Source of the DNA: Sphingomonas sp. PsM26
GTDB lineage: Bacteria; Pseudomonadota; Alphaproteobacteria; Sphingomonadales; Sphingomonadaceae
DNA length: 32,699 nt
NCBI GenBank assembly: GCA_030433805.1
Contig: JARUXA010000031.1
Location: forward strand, 1-32,699
Direction of reading: 5' to 3'
Part shown: one piece after another, positions 22,867-30,909 of the stretch
How positions within the stretch are numbered: position 1 is the first letter of the stretch
Layout: every line of letters starts with the position of its first letter
Translations under genes and position numbers: made by a program
Notes under the pieces: model-generated
Database searches by the model: none
What the model was told of the DNA's origin: nothing
Seen by the model: the letters and a program-made list of their open reading frames with translations, nothing else

Positions 22867-25785
22867 ATGGGGTTCAAACCGATTGTACTGGGGTCCGTAT
22901 CGGCGATAGCGCTGACGATCGGCACTCCGGTGTTCGCACAGGCCGCATCGACCACGCCGCAGGACCGCGTTGATACGACGCCAGACGGCACGCCCATAAG
23001 CACCCCTGGTGATATGACCGCTGCGCCGGAAACGCCTGCCGGTCCGGCGGCGACGCCGGATGCGGAAGGTGGCGGCGAAGACATCGTCGTCAGGGGCGTG
23101 CGTGGGTCGATCGTCGGCGCGCTCAACGTCCGCAGAAATTCGATCCAGATCGTGGACTCGGTCGTATCCGAAGACGTCGGCAAGTTGCCTGACAACAATG
23201 TGGTCGAGGCGCTTCAGCGCGTGACCGGCGTTCAGGTCACGGACCGTGCGGGCGGCGAAGCGGCGACGATCACGATCCGCGGCCTGACCGATCCCCTGAC
23301 GACTCTGAATGGGCGCAACATCTTCACTGCCGCAGGGACGTCCTTCGCGCTGCAGGACATCTCTGCCAACCTCGTCAAGCAGATCGACGTCTATAAGACC
23401 CGTTCGGCCGACCAACTCGAGACGGGACTGGCGGGGCAGATCGACGTGCAGACCCGTCGCCCGCTTGATTTCAAAGGCTTGACTGTCTCGGGCCTGGTAC
23501 GAGGAATATATTCGGAGCTGGCCGACAAGGCCAATCCCAACGCTGCTTTGCTCGTGAGCGACCGTTGGACGACCGGCATCGGGGACATTGGCGTCCTGGT
23601 GAATGGCAGCTACACTCGCGCCGAGTACCGGAACCAGAATCTTCAGGCAGGTGCAATGGTACCTTTCGCCACGGCGAATCCGCCGGCAGGTTCGGGTCTG
23701 ACGCCGCTAGAGCGTATTTTCCCAGGCGCCACCAATCAGAACTGGACCCCAGGCCTAGATGCTGGCCTGCCGACCGCTCCGGGTTCGACGTTGAAGATCA
23801 ACGGCGTAGATACACCTTACTACTTGTCGCGTGACGCCGTCATCGCATCCGATCTCTACGGCAAGCGTGAACGTCGCGCGGTCAACGCCGCGCTGCAGTG
23901 GGCGCCCAACGAAAGATCCGTCTATACGGCAGAAGTCTTCTATACCGGCTTCAAGGGCAGCACGTTCAACAGCCTGAACTTCAGCTTCGTCGACTGGTGG
24001 GGCAATCTGCCCGCCAATCCGGGTTCTAGCTTCGAACTCTATGACGGCACAAACATCATAAAGTCGCGACGTGTGGGCGCGGTCGCGGGATTCAACAGCG
24101 GGGACACCGCGACCAGCAAGACAGACAGCTATGTCTATGCGTTCAACGCCAAATGGGACGTGGCCGAACGGGGCAAGATCTCCGCCGACATCGCGTATCA
24201 GGACAGCAAGAACGAGACGTCCTTCTTCGCCATCCGCACCGATCGTGCTCCGCTCGATATCGACGTCGACTTCAACGCAGGCGGTGGTCTGCCGTCTTAC
24301 AAGTTCGGTAATCAGGGCGTGCTGACCGACGCGACCGCCTGGACCATCGGCAACCTGTTCGACAGCGGCACGAAGAACACCGGCAACGCGCTGACGTTCA
24401 TGCTCGATGGCGAGTACAAGTGGGACGAGGGCTTGTTGCGTCGGATCAAGGCGGGCTTCCGCTACGACGACCGCAATGCCGACACGTATGTCCGCGACCA
24501 GGGGGCGGGCGCGCTGGGGACTACGCTGGCTGCATTCGGCGAAGGCAGGCCTTTCACCAACAAGGACTTCTTCGATGGCCGCGCCGACATCCCAACAAGC
24601 TGGGTGGTGGCCGATCCTCGCAGCATGGACCGGGATGCTGTCCGCAGCCTGTACCGCGGCAACGCACCAGGTCTGCTGTTGTCGAACGAGATGAGCTTCG
24701 GCCGCGTGTTCAGCATCAACGAGAAGAACCTTGCCGCCTATGCTTTGGCGGATGGAGAAGTGGAGATCTTCGGGCGTCCGCTCCAGCTTCAGGCTGGCGT
24801 GCGCTATGTGGCGATCAACACGGATTACGATTATTTTGACAGGGGCGCCAATTTCACCCGGACCGGCGTTTCCAGCTCGTCCGAGAAGTGGCTTCCGTCA
24901 TTCACGGCGCGCTTCGCGGTTACCAACAATGTGCGCATTCGCTTCAACTATGGCGAGACATTGCGTCGCCCCAATTTCGGCGATCTGAATCCCAATCCTG
25001 TACTCACGGGCGATCTGTCGCGCATCGGCTTCGGCTCGGGCACGTCGGGCACCGCCGGTCTGGCTCCGACACATTCCCAGAACATCGATGTGGCGGTGGA
25101 GTGGTATTTCGAGCGCAACAGCGCGATTTATGCAACTGCGTTCCGGCGCGAGATCGACGGCTTGGTCGTTCCGCTCACAGTGCGGGAATCCATCCCGAAC
25201 AATTATCTTCCGCGAAATGAGACTTACACGGAATCCTTCAACATCACACGCCCGGTGAACGCGTCCGATGGCGTTTTGAAGGGAGTGGAAGTAGGCCTGA
25301 CATACTTCCCGAGCTACCTTCCGGGCCCGTTGAAGGGCCTGGGCTTCACCGGTAGTGCCACAATTCTGGATTCGGAGCAGACTATCCCGCTGACGAATGC
25401 CGCTGGTGCGATCACCGGAACGACGAAATCTGCATTCTTTGGCGTGTCGAAGCTGTCCTACAACACCACACTCGCCTACGACAACGGGCCCATTGGCGCG
25501 CGCCTTTCGTACGTCTGGCGCAAGGGGTTCCTACAAAGCAACGAAGCCCGCGCGTTCGCTGGCCCCATCGGCTTCTGGCGTGCTCCTGAAAAGAGCTTGG
25601 ACTTCCAGCTTACCCTGAACGTGAACAAGGATATCGGCGTAACCTTCGATGCGGTGAATCTCACCAAGGCGAAGCAACAGAACTATTACAAGTTCGGTGA
25701 TGTGGGTAATCCGACACAGTTCAACTCAAGCACGCTGCTGATCGATCGTACCTTCGCGCTCGGCGTGCGGTTCAAGTTTGACTAG
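22867..25785 (+). CDS. TonB-dependent receptor, full length, likely for arabino-oligosaccharides
   Basis: This 972-residue outer-membrane receptor starts at the ATG at 22867 with GGAG 7 bases before it. It has a signal peptide (PIVLGSVSAIALTIGTPVFAQA), a linker, and a plug domain (EDIVVRGVRGSIVGAL, EDVGKLPDNNVVEALQRVTGVQV, ITIRGL). A long beta-barrel ends in a terminal strand FALGVRFKFD with the usual aromatic end. Barrel features such as NYGETLRRPNFGDLNP and DAVNLTKAKQQNYY are typical of the sphingomonad/Caulobacter oligosaccharide receptors. The substrate is inferred only from its place after the arabinan operon. It is preceded by the best copy of the shared operator. The stop codon lies just before an IS remnant. 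Confidence 0.93.
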   Translation: MGFKPIVLGSVSAIALTIGTPVFAQAASTTPQDRVDTTPDGTPISTPGDMTAAPETPAGPAATPDAEGGGEDIVVRGVRGSIVGALNVRRNSIQIVDSVVSEDVGKLPDNNVVEALQRVTGVQVTDRAGGEAATITIRGLTDPLTTLNGRNIFTAAGTSFALQDISANLVKQIDVYKTRSADQLETGLAGQIDVQTRRPLDFKGLTVSGLVRGIYSELADKANPNAALLVSDRWTTGIGDIGVLVNGSYTRAEYRNQNLQAGAMVPFATANPPAGSGLTPLERIFPGATNQNWTPGLDAGLPTAPGSTLKINGVDTPYYLSRDAVIASDLYGKRERRAVNAALQWAPNERSVYTAEVFYTGFKGSTFNSLNFSFVDWWGNLPANPGSSFELYDGTNIIKSRRVGAVAGFNSGDTATSKTDSYVYAFNAKWDVAERGKISADIAYQDSKNETSFFAIRTDRAPLDIDVDFNAGGGLPSYKFGNQGVLTDATAWTIGNLFDSGTKNTGNALTFMLDGEYKWDEGLLRRIKAGFRYDDRNADTYVRDQGAGALGTTLAAFGEGRPFTNKDFFDGRADIPTSWVVADPRSMDRDAVRSLYRGNAPGLLLSNEMSFGRVFSINEKNLAAYALADGEVEIFGRPLQLQAGVRYVAINTDYDYFDRGANFTRTGVSSSSEKWLPSFTARFAVTNNVRIRFNYGETLRRPNFGDLNPNPVLTGDLSRIGFGSGTSGTAGLAPTHSQNIDVAVEWYFERNSAIYATAFRREIDGLVVPLTVRESIPNNYLPRNETYTESFNITRPVNASDGVLKGVEVGLTYFPSYLPGPLKGLGFTGSATILDSEQTIPLTNAAGAITGTTKSAFFGVSKLSYNTTLAYDNGPIGARLSYVWRKGFLQSNEARAFAGPIGFWRAPEKSLDFQLTLNVNKDIGVTFDAVNLTKAKQQNYYKFGDVGNPTQFNSSTLLIDRTFALGVRFKFD

Positions 25786-25801
25786 GGTCAGGACACATTG
25801 A

Positions 25802-26123
25802 TCATAGCCAGAAGATCAAGGTGGCAGCGAGGTTGATGGCGAAGAAGAAGACCGTGGGGCATCGGTCGTAGCAAGTGGCGACGCGGCGTCAGTCCTTCAG
25901 ACGGCCGAACATGATTTCGATGCGGCCGCGGCACCGGCAGCGGCGCTTGTCGTATTCCACCGGCTTGTTGCGCGATCTGCGACCCGGGATGCACGGCTGA
26001 ATGCGCTTGGCTTCCAAGGCATCCCTGATCCAGTCGGCATCATAGGCGCGGCCGCCCAGCTACCACTGCGCATTGGGTAGGTCGTCAAGCAGGGCTGCTG
26101 CGGCGGTGTAGTCGCTGACCTGC
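25802..26123 (-). pseudogene. IS5-family transposase remnant with two nonsense codons
   Basis: On the minus strand one frame reads QVSDYTAAAALLDDLPNAQ, a stop (TAG), LGGRAYDADWIRDAL, IPGRRSRNKPVEYDKRRC, EIMFGRLKD, a stop (TGA), RRVATCYDRCP, then TVFFFAINLAATLIFWL and the true stop at 25804-25802. This is the C-terminal third of an IS5-type transposase, including the catalytic Glu helix region (IEIMFGRLKDW in relatives). The two in-frame stops replace residues that are normally Leu and Trp. The 5' part is missing. It lies 16 bases after the TonB receptor gene. The sequence GGGTCAGGACACATTG at about 25787-25801 may be its outer end. Confidence 0.85.
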
Positions 26124-26178
26124 TACGAACCCTCCATGAGCATTAATAACGTCGACCTTGCATCTCTTTAATTGGTTA

Positions 26179-26204
26179 GGAACGACGCTACGAGGGGGGG
26201 CGTT
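26179..26204 (+). promoter_or_regulatory. EcfG-type general-stress promoter
   Basis: GGAAC (26179-26183) and CGTT (26201-26204) are exactly 17 bases apart, matching the alphaproteobacterial EcfG consensus GGAAC-N16/17-CGTT. It lies 25 bases before the start codon of the small protein at 26229, with a GAGGAG site between. It marks the start of the stress cluster. Confidence 0.75.
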
Positions 26205-26228
26205 GCCGTCTTTGAGGAGATAACGAAG

Positions 26229-26513
26229 ATGAACAATATTCCGAGCTATGCCAACAATGAGGAGCAGCGTTCAGCTTCTAACTCGGGCAATCAGGAGCGC
26301 GATCCACGTCAGGACGCCGGACAAGACGCCAGCATTGCCCGGCGTCTTGAAAGAGATCCATCCGATGAGCAGGCCAAGCTCGATGTTGCAATCGACGAGT
26401 CGATGGATGCCAGCGACGCTCCGTCCATTACTCAACCAGGTCGCAATGATCCTGCGCCATCCTCGGGGTTTAATGAAGAAGACGAACAGGCCTATAATAA
26501 CAAACGAAAATAG
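26229..26513 (+). CDS. Small acidic disordered stress-type protein
   Basis: This 94-residue protein starts at the ATG at 26229 with GAGGAG upstream; the frame is open from 26172 but that part contains the promoter. It is rich in Asp, Glu, Gln, Asn and Ser, has no hydrophobic core, and carries a DESMDASDAPSITQPG motif that I recall from many small sphingomonad proteins of unknown function. The composition suggests an intrinsically disordered, hydration-type protein. The promoter at 26179-26204 implies induction in the general stress response. It is separate from the next gene by about 40 bases. Confidence 0.8.
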   Translation: MNNIPSYANNEEQRSASNSGNQERDPRQDAGQDASIARRLERDPSDEQAKLDVAIDESMDASDAPSITQPGRNDPAPSSGFNEEDEQAYNNKRK

Positions 26514-26553
26514 TTTTTCGGCTGTCACGCACGTAATGGTTGGGAATAAAACG

Positions 26554-26778
26554 ATGAAGAAGTGTGCTGCACTATCTATCGCTCTAGGGATGTCACTAAT
26601 TTCCGCCGGGCCGTCACCTGCCAGTGCGAAGCCCTGTCGCAATAAGGAAGGCCGGGTCATCGAATGTTCAAAAACCCGCAAATCCTCTCCGCGTTGCAAG
26701 GATGCCATGGGTCGACTCGCAATTTGCGCTTCATCCGATGGTAGCAAAACGACTGAGGGGCGGCAGGCGTCCAAATAG
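26554..26778 (+). CDS. Small secreted protein with a duplicated cysteine motif
   Basis: This 74-residue protein starts at the ATG at 26554, giving MKKCAALSIALGMSL and a signal peptide ending PASA. The mature part has two copies of C-[RK]-[ND]-x2-G-R-x3-C: CRNKEGRVIEC and CKDAMGRLAIC. Each pair could form a disulfide hairpin. An upstream ATG at 26536 is possible, but 26554 gives a classical signal peptide. I recall similar repeats in small sphingomonad exported proteins of unknown function. It probably shares the stress transcript of the preceding gene. Confidence 0.75.
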   Translation: MKKCAALSIALGMSLISAGPSPASAKPCRNKEGRVIECSKTRKSSPRCKDAMGRLAICASSDGSKTTEGRQASK

Positions 26779-26946
26779 TTGCGCTTAGCCATTTTACGGC
26801 TCGTCGCAGATTTAACCACATTCAACCCTCACTTCGAGCTGTTCGGAACAATCTAATCCGTAAAGAGATTAGCTTCGAGCCGATCAGGACTAAGGCGGGG
26901 CATTTGTCTCGTCATCCCCGGCAGTACTGCTTCCAAGCGGCTGGGG

Positions 26947-27360
26947 ATGACGATTATGGTGCCGGAAACTTCAGACGAGATGCGCGTACCCCTTGTCGAA
27001 GAGCAGCTCTCGGTCGAGCGCAAAGAGGTTGAGACAGACCACGTACGTGTTCGTACCGTCATTGACACCGAAAATGTCACTGTTGAGGATATACTGCGGG
27101 TTGGCCGGCTCGATGTGACCCGAGTAGCTGTTGACCGAGAGATCGCTGAAGCGCCGGAGCCGTACCGGGACGGCGCCACACTTGTCATTTCGATCGTTGA
27201 GGAACGGCTTGTTGTTGAAAAGCGGCTGTTCGTGATCGAGGAGCTACGCGTTACCACCTCTGTCGAAGACGAAGCGGTGAGCATTCCCGTGTCGCTGCGC
27301 CGGACGCGCGCCGTGGTCGAACGGGACAATTCCGACCAACTTACAGCAGGAAATAACTGA
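26947..27360 (+). CDS. DUF2382-domain protein (YsnF/AvaK type)
   Basis: This 137-residue protein consists of the DUF2382 domain: VPLVEEQLSVERKEVETDHVRVRT, then VAVDREIAEAPEPYRDGATLVISIVEERLVVEKRLFVIEELRV split over two repeats, and SLRRTRAVVERD. The charged, beta-rich pattern repeats roughly every 35-40 residues. The family is linked with stress (Bacillus YsnF) but has no known chemistry. The stop overlaps the ATG of the OmpA-domain gene by one base, so the two are coupled. A partial EcfG-like -35 (GGAAC at 26845-26849) lies about 100 bases upstream; the -10 fit is poor. The sister protein at 28028 carries the same domain. Confidence 0.85.
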   Translation: MTIMVPETSDEMRVPLVEEQLSVERKEVETDHVRVRTVIDTENVTVEDILRVGRLDVTRVAVDREIAEAPEPYRDGATLVISIVEERLVVEKRLFVIEELRVTTSVEDEAVSIPVSLRRTRAVVERDNSDQLTAGNN

Positions 27361-27998
27361 TGGCCGACCGGCATAACACCAAGGGCGCTCCGCCCACCCA
27401 CGTTCATATCGAGAAGAACAAGCAGCCCGGATGGTTGAAAGCGCTGGCCTGGATCGCACTTATCGCTGGCATCCTGGCCTTGCTGCTGGGCCTAAGCCAT
27501 TGCAATCGCAACGACACCACGGAAGTGAGGCCTGCTGCAACGCCGATAGCCGATAGCGGTACTGTCGTTGGCAATACGCCCAACGCGAACAGTGCGACCG
27601 CGCTGGCAGGTACGTCCGCGCTTAGCGGCTATCTCGCTGGTACCGAAGCAGCACCACGCCGTTTCGAGTTTGAGAAACTGAACTTTGACACCGCCAAAAG
27701 TGAAGTCCGGTTAGCCGACGCTGCTGAGGTCATTCAAATCGCTACGGTGCTGAAACAGTACGGTAGCGCCCACATTCGTATTGCGGGCTACGCGGATGCT
27801 CGTGGTTCCAGCGCGGCAAACAATTCACTTGGCAAGGCACGAGCCGAAGCGGTGAAGGCCGCGCTCGTCAAGCAGGGCGTTGACGCTGACCGCATCGAGA
27901 CTGTCTCGGGCGGTGAAGCCGACCCTGTCGACAGCAATGCAACTGCGTCGGGGCAAGCGCAGAACCGCCGCACCGAGCTCGTCGTCACTAGCCGATAA
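27360..27998 (+). CDS. OmpA-family peptidoglycan-binding protein with one membrane anchor
   Basis: This 212-residue protein has a basic cytoplasmic start, one membrane helix (about 27-47, ALAWIALIAGILALLLGLS), a Thr/Ala-rich linker, and a C-terminal OmpA domain. The domain has FEKLNFDTAKSEVR, IRIAGYADARGSSAANNSLGKARAEAVKAALV, and GQAQNRRTELVV with the peptidoglycan-contact Asp and Arg positions kept. It would tie the inner membrane to the cell wall. It is translationally coupled to the DUF2382 gene. A spacing of 29 bases to the next gene with AAAGGAG suggests one operon. Confidence 0.9.
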   Translation: MADRHNTKGAPPTHVHIEKNKQPGWLKALAWIALIAGILALLLGLSHCNRNDTTEVRPAATPIADSGTVVGNTPNANSATALAGTSALSGYLAGTEAAPRRFEFEKLNFDTAKSEVRLADAAEVIQIATVLKQYGSAHIRIAGYADARGSSAANNSLGKARAEAVKAALVKQGVDADRIETVSGGEADPVDSNATASGQAQNRRTELVVTSR

Positions 27999-28027
27999 TC
28001 ACCTAGTTCCACCTAAAGGAGACTATC

Positions 28028-28915
28028 ATGTCCAGCACTATCACTGCAATGTTCGATACGCGCGCCGATGCCGAAGCAGCCAAAGAGCGCCTTAATGCGT
28101 CGAACGTCGATGCGGACCACATCCACGTCCACGACAAGTCGAGCGCTGGTTATAAAGAGCAGGGATATTCGACCCATGAGGACCACGGCTTTTGGGCATC
28201 GGTCAAGAACGCGTTCCTGCCTGACGAGGATCGCCATACTTATGAAGAGGGAGTTCGCCGGGGCGGTGCCGTGCTGACCGCCGACGTGGACGAGGACGAC
28301 GTTGCTCAGGCAGTGCAGGTGCTTGAGGAGGCCGGCTCCGTCGACGTCGATGACCGAGCAAGCCAATGGCGCCAGTCTGGTTGGGACTATCCAACAGGAG
28401 CGAGCGCTGCGACCGGCGCATCGACCTTCGGCGGCTTTGGCAACCGTGATACGACCGACCGCGACATGGTGGCGGATGGCGATCTGTCCGATCGGGCCAC
28501 CAGCGCACAGGAAGAAGTCATTCCGATCGTCGAGGAACAGCTGGTTGTTGGCAAGCGTGACGTAGATCGTGGCGGCGTGCGGGTTCGTTCCTACATCACT
28601 GAAACACCAGTGCACGAGCAGGTGCGACTGCGCAACGAGCGGGTTAACGTCGAGCGCCGTACGGTTGGTCAGCCACTGACTGCGGCGGACGGCGATGCAT
28701 TCCGCGAGCGTACGATCGACATGACGGCAACCGGTGAGGAAGCCGTGGTCGGCAAGACCGCACGTGTGGTCGAGGAAGTGGTCGTGTCCAAAACTGCCAA
28801 CGATCGGGTTGAGCAGATCGACGACACCGTACGTCGTACCGATGTCGAGGTGGACCGCGACGAAGGTGAGAACACTGACCGCGGCTCGACCTTTGGGACC
28901 TCATCCGACCGGTAA
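28028..28915 (+). CDS. Two-domain stress protein: N-terminal GspM-like region plus DUF2382
   Basis: This 295-residue protein starts with STITAMFDTRADAEAAKERLNAS, a ferredoxin-like fold segment seen in general-stress proteins (GsiB/17M type), followed by an acidic repeat and EEGVRRGGAVLTADVDEDDVAQA. After a linker, the C-terminal half from about residue 160 is DUF2382: VIPIVEEQLVVGKRDVDRGGVRVRS, VRLRNERVNVERRTVGQP and VVGKTARVVEEVVVSKTAND. The DUF2382 part parallels the 26947 protein, so they are paralogues. AAGGAG lies close before the ATG. Its place behind the OmpA gene suggests an envelope or cytoplasmic protective role; the function is unknown. Confidence 0.87.
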   Translation: MSSTITAMFDTRADAEAAKERLNASNVDADHIHVHDKSSAGYKEQGYSTHEDHGFWASVKNAFLPDEDRHTYEEGVRRGGAVLTADVDEDDVAQAVQVLEEAGSVDVDDRASQWRQSGWDYPTGASAATGASTFGGFGNRDTTDRDMVADGDLSDRATSAQEEVIPIVEEQLVVGKRDVDRGGVRVRSYITETPVHEQVRLRNERVNVERRTVGQPLTAADGDAFRERTIDMTATGEEAVVGKTARVVEEVVVSKTANDRVEQIDDTVRRTDVEVDRDEGENTDRGSTFGTSSDR

Positions 28916-28925
28916 GCAAAAGGTT

Positions 28926-28960
28926 GGGTCTCGCACGCATTAGTACCGCGTGTGAGACCC
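28926..28960 (+). terminator. Terminator-like hairpin after the second DUF2382 gene
   Basis: A 13-bp stem with one mismatch (GGGTCTCGCACGC with GCGTGTGAGACCC) closes a 9-base loop 10 bases after the stop codon. There is no T-run. Confidence 0.55.
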
Positions 28961-28995
28961 ACTTCGCACGGCCAAGCACACATAAGGCAAACGTA

Positions 28996-29517
28996 ATGAT
29001 CCAAGACCCATATAATAGCGGCGCGCCAAGCGGCGCGTCCGTCACGTCGCAATCGCGCGACCGGTCTTCCGATCCCTCCCCATCGACGCCAGTCGATCAG
29101 GTCAAGGGAGCGGCAGACGGTGTCGCAAAGGGCGCCTCGTCTCTCGCTGGCCAAGCCAAACTGAAACTGACCGATACCCTTGACGGCCAGAAGGGTACGG
29201 CTGCCGATCTGATCGAGCAGCTCGCGGTTTCGGTTCAACGGTCCGGCGAACAGTTTGAGGGGCGGCAGGATTGGATTGCAAGTGCCGTCGGGCGCGGTGC
29301 AGTCGAGTTGAACACGCTCGCTGGGTCATTACGCGACAAGGACCTTGGCGAACTCATGAGTGAGGCCCAAACTTTTGCCCGTCGCCAACCGGCGCTGTTC
29401 ATCGGTGTCGCACTCGTTGTTGGCTTCACGGTTGCTCGGTTTGGCAAGGTCGTCGCAAGCGATCTGTCGCGCAACGACCTGCCAACAATACCGGAGGTGG
29501 GTGATGGCCAATCCTGA
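28996..29517 (+). CDS. Nutrient-deprivation-type protein with C-terminal membrane helix
   Basis: This 173-residue protein starts at the ATG at 28996. It has a hydrophilic N-terminus rich in Ser, Pro and Asp, a long amphipathic helical part (GVAKGASSLAGQAKLKLTDTL..., AVSVQRSGEQFEGRQDWIASAVGRGA), and a membrane helix near 132-150 (ALFIGVALVVGFTVARFG). This layout fits alphaproteobacterial nutrient-deprivation-induced proteins. Its end overlaps the next gene by 14 bases, and three genes in a row overlap, so they form one unit. It probably sits in the inner membrane. Confidence 0.75.
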   Translation: MIQDPYNSGAPSGASVTSQSRDRSSDPSPSTPVDQVKGAADGVAKGASSLAGQAKLKLTDTLDGQKGTAADLIEQLAVSVQRSGEQFEGRQDWIASAVGRGAVELNTLAGSLRDKDLGELMSEAQTFARRQPALFIGVALVVGFTVARFGKVVASDLSRNDLPTIPEVGDGQS

Positions 29518-29899
29518 TCCTCAGTCTACGCACAGCTTGGGCGAGATCGCTGGCGGCTTGGCCGGCGACGTGCAGGACCTTGTGCGCGGAGAGCTGGCGC
29601 TTGCCCGCGCCGAGTTCGATCATAAGCTGCACGGTCTGACCGCGGGTGCGATCTCGTTGATCGGAGGTGCACTGGTCGCGTTTGCGGGCTTGGTGGTGCT
29701 GCTCGAAGGCGGCGCTGCCGTGCTCACGAAGTGGCTGCCCGCCTGGGCCGCGTTGCTCATCATCGGCTTAGTTATTGTCATTGTGGGCGGCTTGATTGCG
29801 CGCGCAGGCCTTGCTCAGCTGTCGCTCAAGAACCTTACCCCCGATAAAACAGCCGCCAACCTGAATAAGGACGGCCGCATTCTTAAGGAGCACGTGTGA
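29504..29899 (+). CDS. Phage-holin-superfamily (DUF1469-type) membrane protein
   Basis: This 131-residue protein has an amphipathic N-terminal helix (EIAGGLAGDVQDLVRGELALARAEF) and two membrane helices (about 47-75, GAISLIGGALVAFAGLVVLLE, and 80-105, WAALLIIGLVIVIVGGLIARAG). This matches the Phage_holin_3_6 family of host envelope proteins, not a lysis holin. GGAGG lies before the ATG at 29504, inside the end of the preceding gene. Its stop overlaps the start of the DUF3618 gene by one base. Confidence 0.87.
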   Translation: MANPDPQSTHSLGEIAGGLAGDVQDLVRGELALARAEFDHKLHGLTAGAISLIGGALVAFAGLVVLLEGGAAVLTKWLPAWAALLIIGLVIVIVGGLIARAGLAQLSLKNLTPDKTAANLNKDGRILKEHV

Positions 29900-30810
29900 T
29901 GGCTGAAGCCACTGACGATACCGATCAGATCGAACGCGATCTGGCGCAAACGCGTGCCCGTATGGACCGGCGCCTCGACGAACTTGGTGACCGGCTGCAG
30001 CCGAACCAGTTGGTCAACGACGCGCTTGCACATGTCACTGGCGGCAATGGCGCGGACTTCGCCCAGATGCTGATTGCAAAGGCTAAAGCTAATCCTATTC
30101 CAGCCGCGTTGGCTGCTGTTGGCGTTGCTTGGTTGATGGCGTCGAGCCAGGACAGGACCAAAGCTAATCGTGAAGCAGACCTACCAACTCGGTTACGCTC
30201 GGCTGAGGCGGGCGTGACGCAGCTACTGGATGAACATCCAGACGTGCACGCGAGCCGGCTCGACGATGCACGTGGGCAGGTACTTGGGGTCGCACGCAAT
30301 GCGTCCGATACTGCGGCTTCATATGGGGAGCGAATTAAGCATGCAGTTACCTCTGCGACCCAGAACCTAAAGGAGGCGTCACACGACATAGGAAGCAGCG
30401 CATCCGACGCCGTCGACCGGCTTGGCCGCGGGAAGGGCGGACTGATCGGCAACCCGGTCGTGCTGGGTAGTGCAGCCGCCCTGATTGGCCTTGTTGCAGG
30501 CGTACTTATCCCAATCACTGAGCAGGAGGAAGATGCACTTGGCACTGTCGGTGGGCAACTCCGCAACAAGGGTCGCGATCTGGCACAGGACGTCGTCAAC
30601 CGCGGCGCACAGGTTGCTGGCGACGCTCTGGGTGCGGTCAAGGACAGTGCACAGGCTCACGGCCTGACCGGAGACAAGCCGATTGGTGAGCTTGTCAGTG
30701 ACCTCAAAAGCGGCGAACTGCTTGGCCATGTCAGGCAGGCTGCTCAGGAAGTGGCCGGCGTCAGCAAAGACAGCCTGTACTCTCAGTTGCGCAACGAGGA
30801 AGTCGGGTAG
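29899..30810 (+). CDS. DUF3618-domain membrane protein
   Basis: This 303-residue protein begins with the DUF3618 signature (DTDQIERDLAQTRARMDRRLDELGDRLQPNQLV). It then has a short membrane helix (about 68-85, IPAALAAVGVAWLMASS), a long charged helical stretch, a second hydrophobic segment (about 190-207, VVLGSAAALIGLVAGVLIPI), and a helical tail. AAGGAG lies 8 bases before the ATG at 29899, whose A is the last base of the previous stop codon. Holin-superfamily and DUF3618 genes are commonly adjacent in alphaproteobacteria and are of unknown function. It is the last gene of the overlapping trio. Confidence 0.88.
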   Translation: MAEATDDTDQIERDLAQTRARMDRRLDELGDRLQPNQLVNDALAHVTGGNGADFAQMLIAKAKANPIPAALAAVGVAWLMASSQDRTKANREADLPTRLRSAEAGVTQLLDEHPDVHASRLDDARGQVLGVARNASDTAASYGERIKHAVTSATQNLKEASHDIGSSASDAVDRLGRGKGGLIGNPVVLGSAAALIGLVAGVLIPITEQEEDALGTVGGQLRNKGRDLAQDVVNRGAQVAGDALGAVKDSAQAHGLTGDKPIGELVSDLKSGELLGHVRQAAQEVAGVSKDSLYSQLRNEEVG

Positions 30811-30864
30811 GGCTCTGGAGCACAGCCTATGAAGCTGGCTTCTAGCCTAAATTTAGCACTAACA

Positions 30865-30892
30865 GCGAGGCGGTCTTCCAAGACCGCCTCGC
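30865..30892 (+). terminator. Long perfect hairpin after the membrane-protein trio
   Basis: A perfect 13-bp stem (GCGAGGCGGTCTT with its complement) closes a 2-base gap; four bases effectively form the loop. It is followed by ATCAACAG with no T-run. It separates the DUF3618 gene from the lipoprotein, so it may end the former or stabilise the message. Confidence 0.6.
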
Positions 30893-30909
30893 ATCAACAG
30901 GAGATGACA

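Noticed and set aside
29504..29899. Prophage lysis holin
   Set aside because: The family name suggests phage, but no phage genes are near; the overlapping DUF3618 neighbour is the usual context of the host envelope version.
30829..30909. Earlier start for the lipoprotein gene
   Set aside because: The added 27 residues would destroy the lipoprotein leader and be translated through a perfect 13-bp hairpin; the ATG at 30910 has a good ribosome site.
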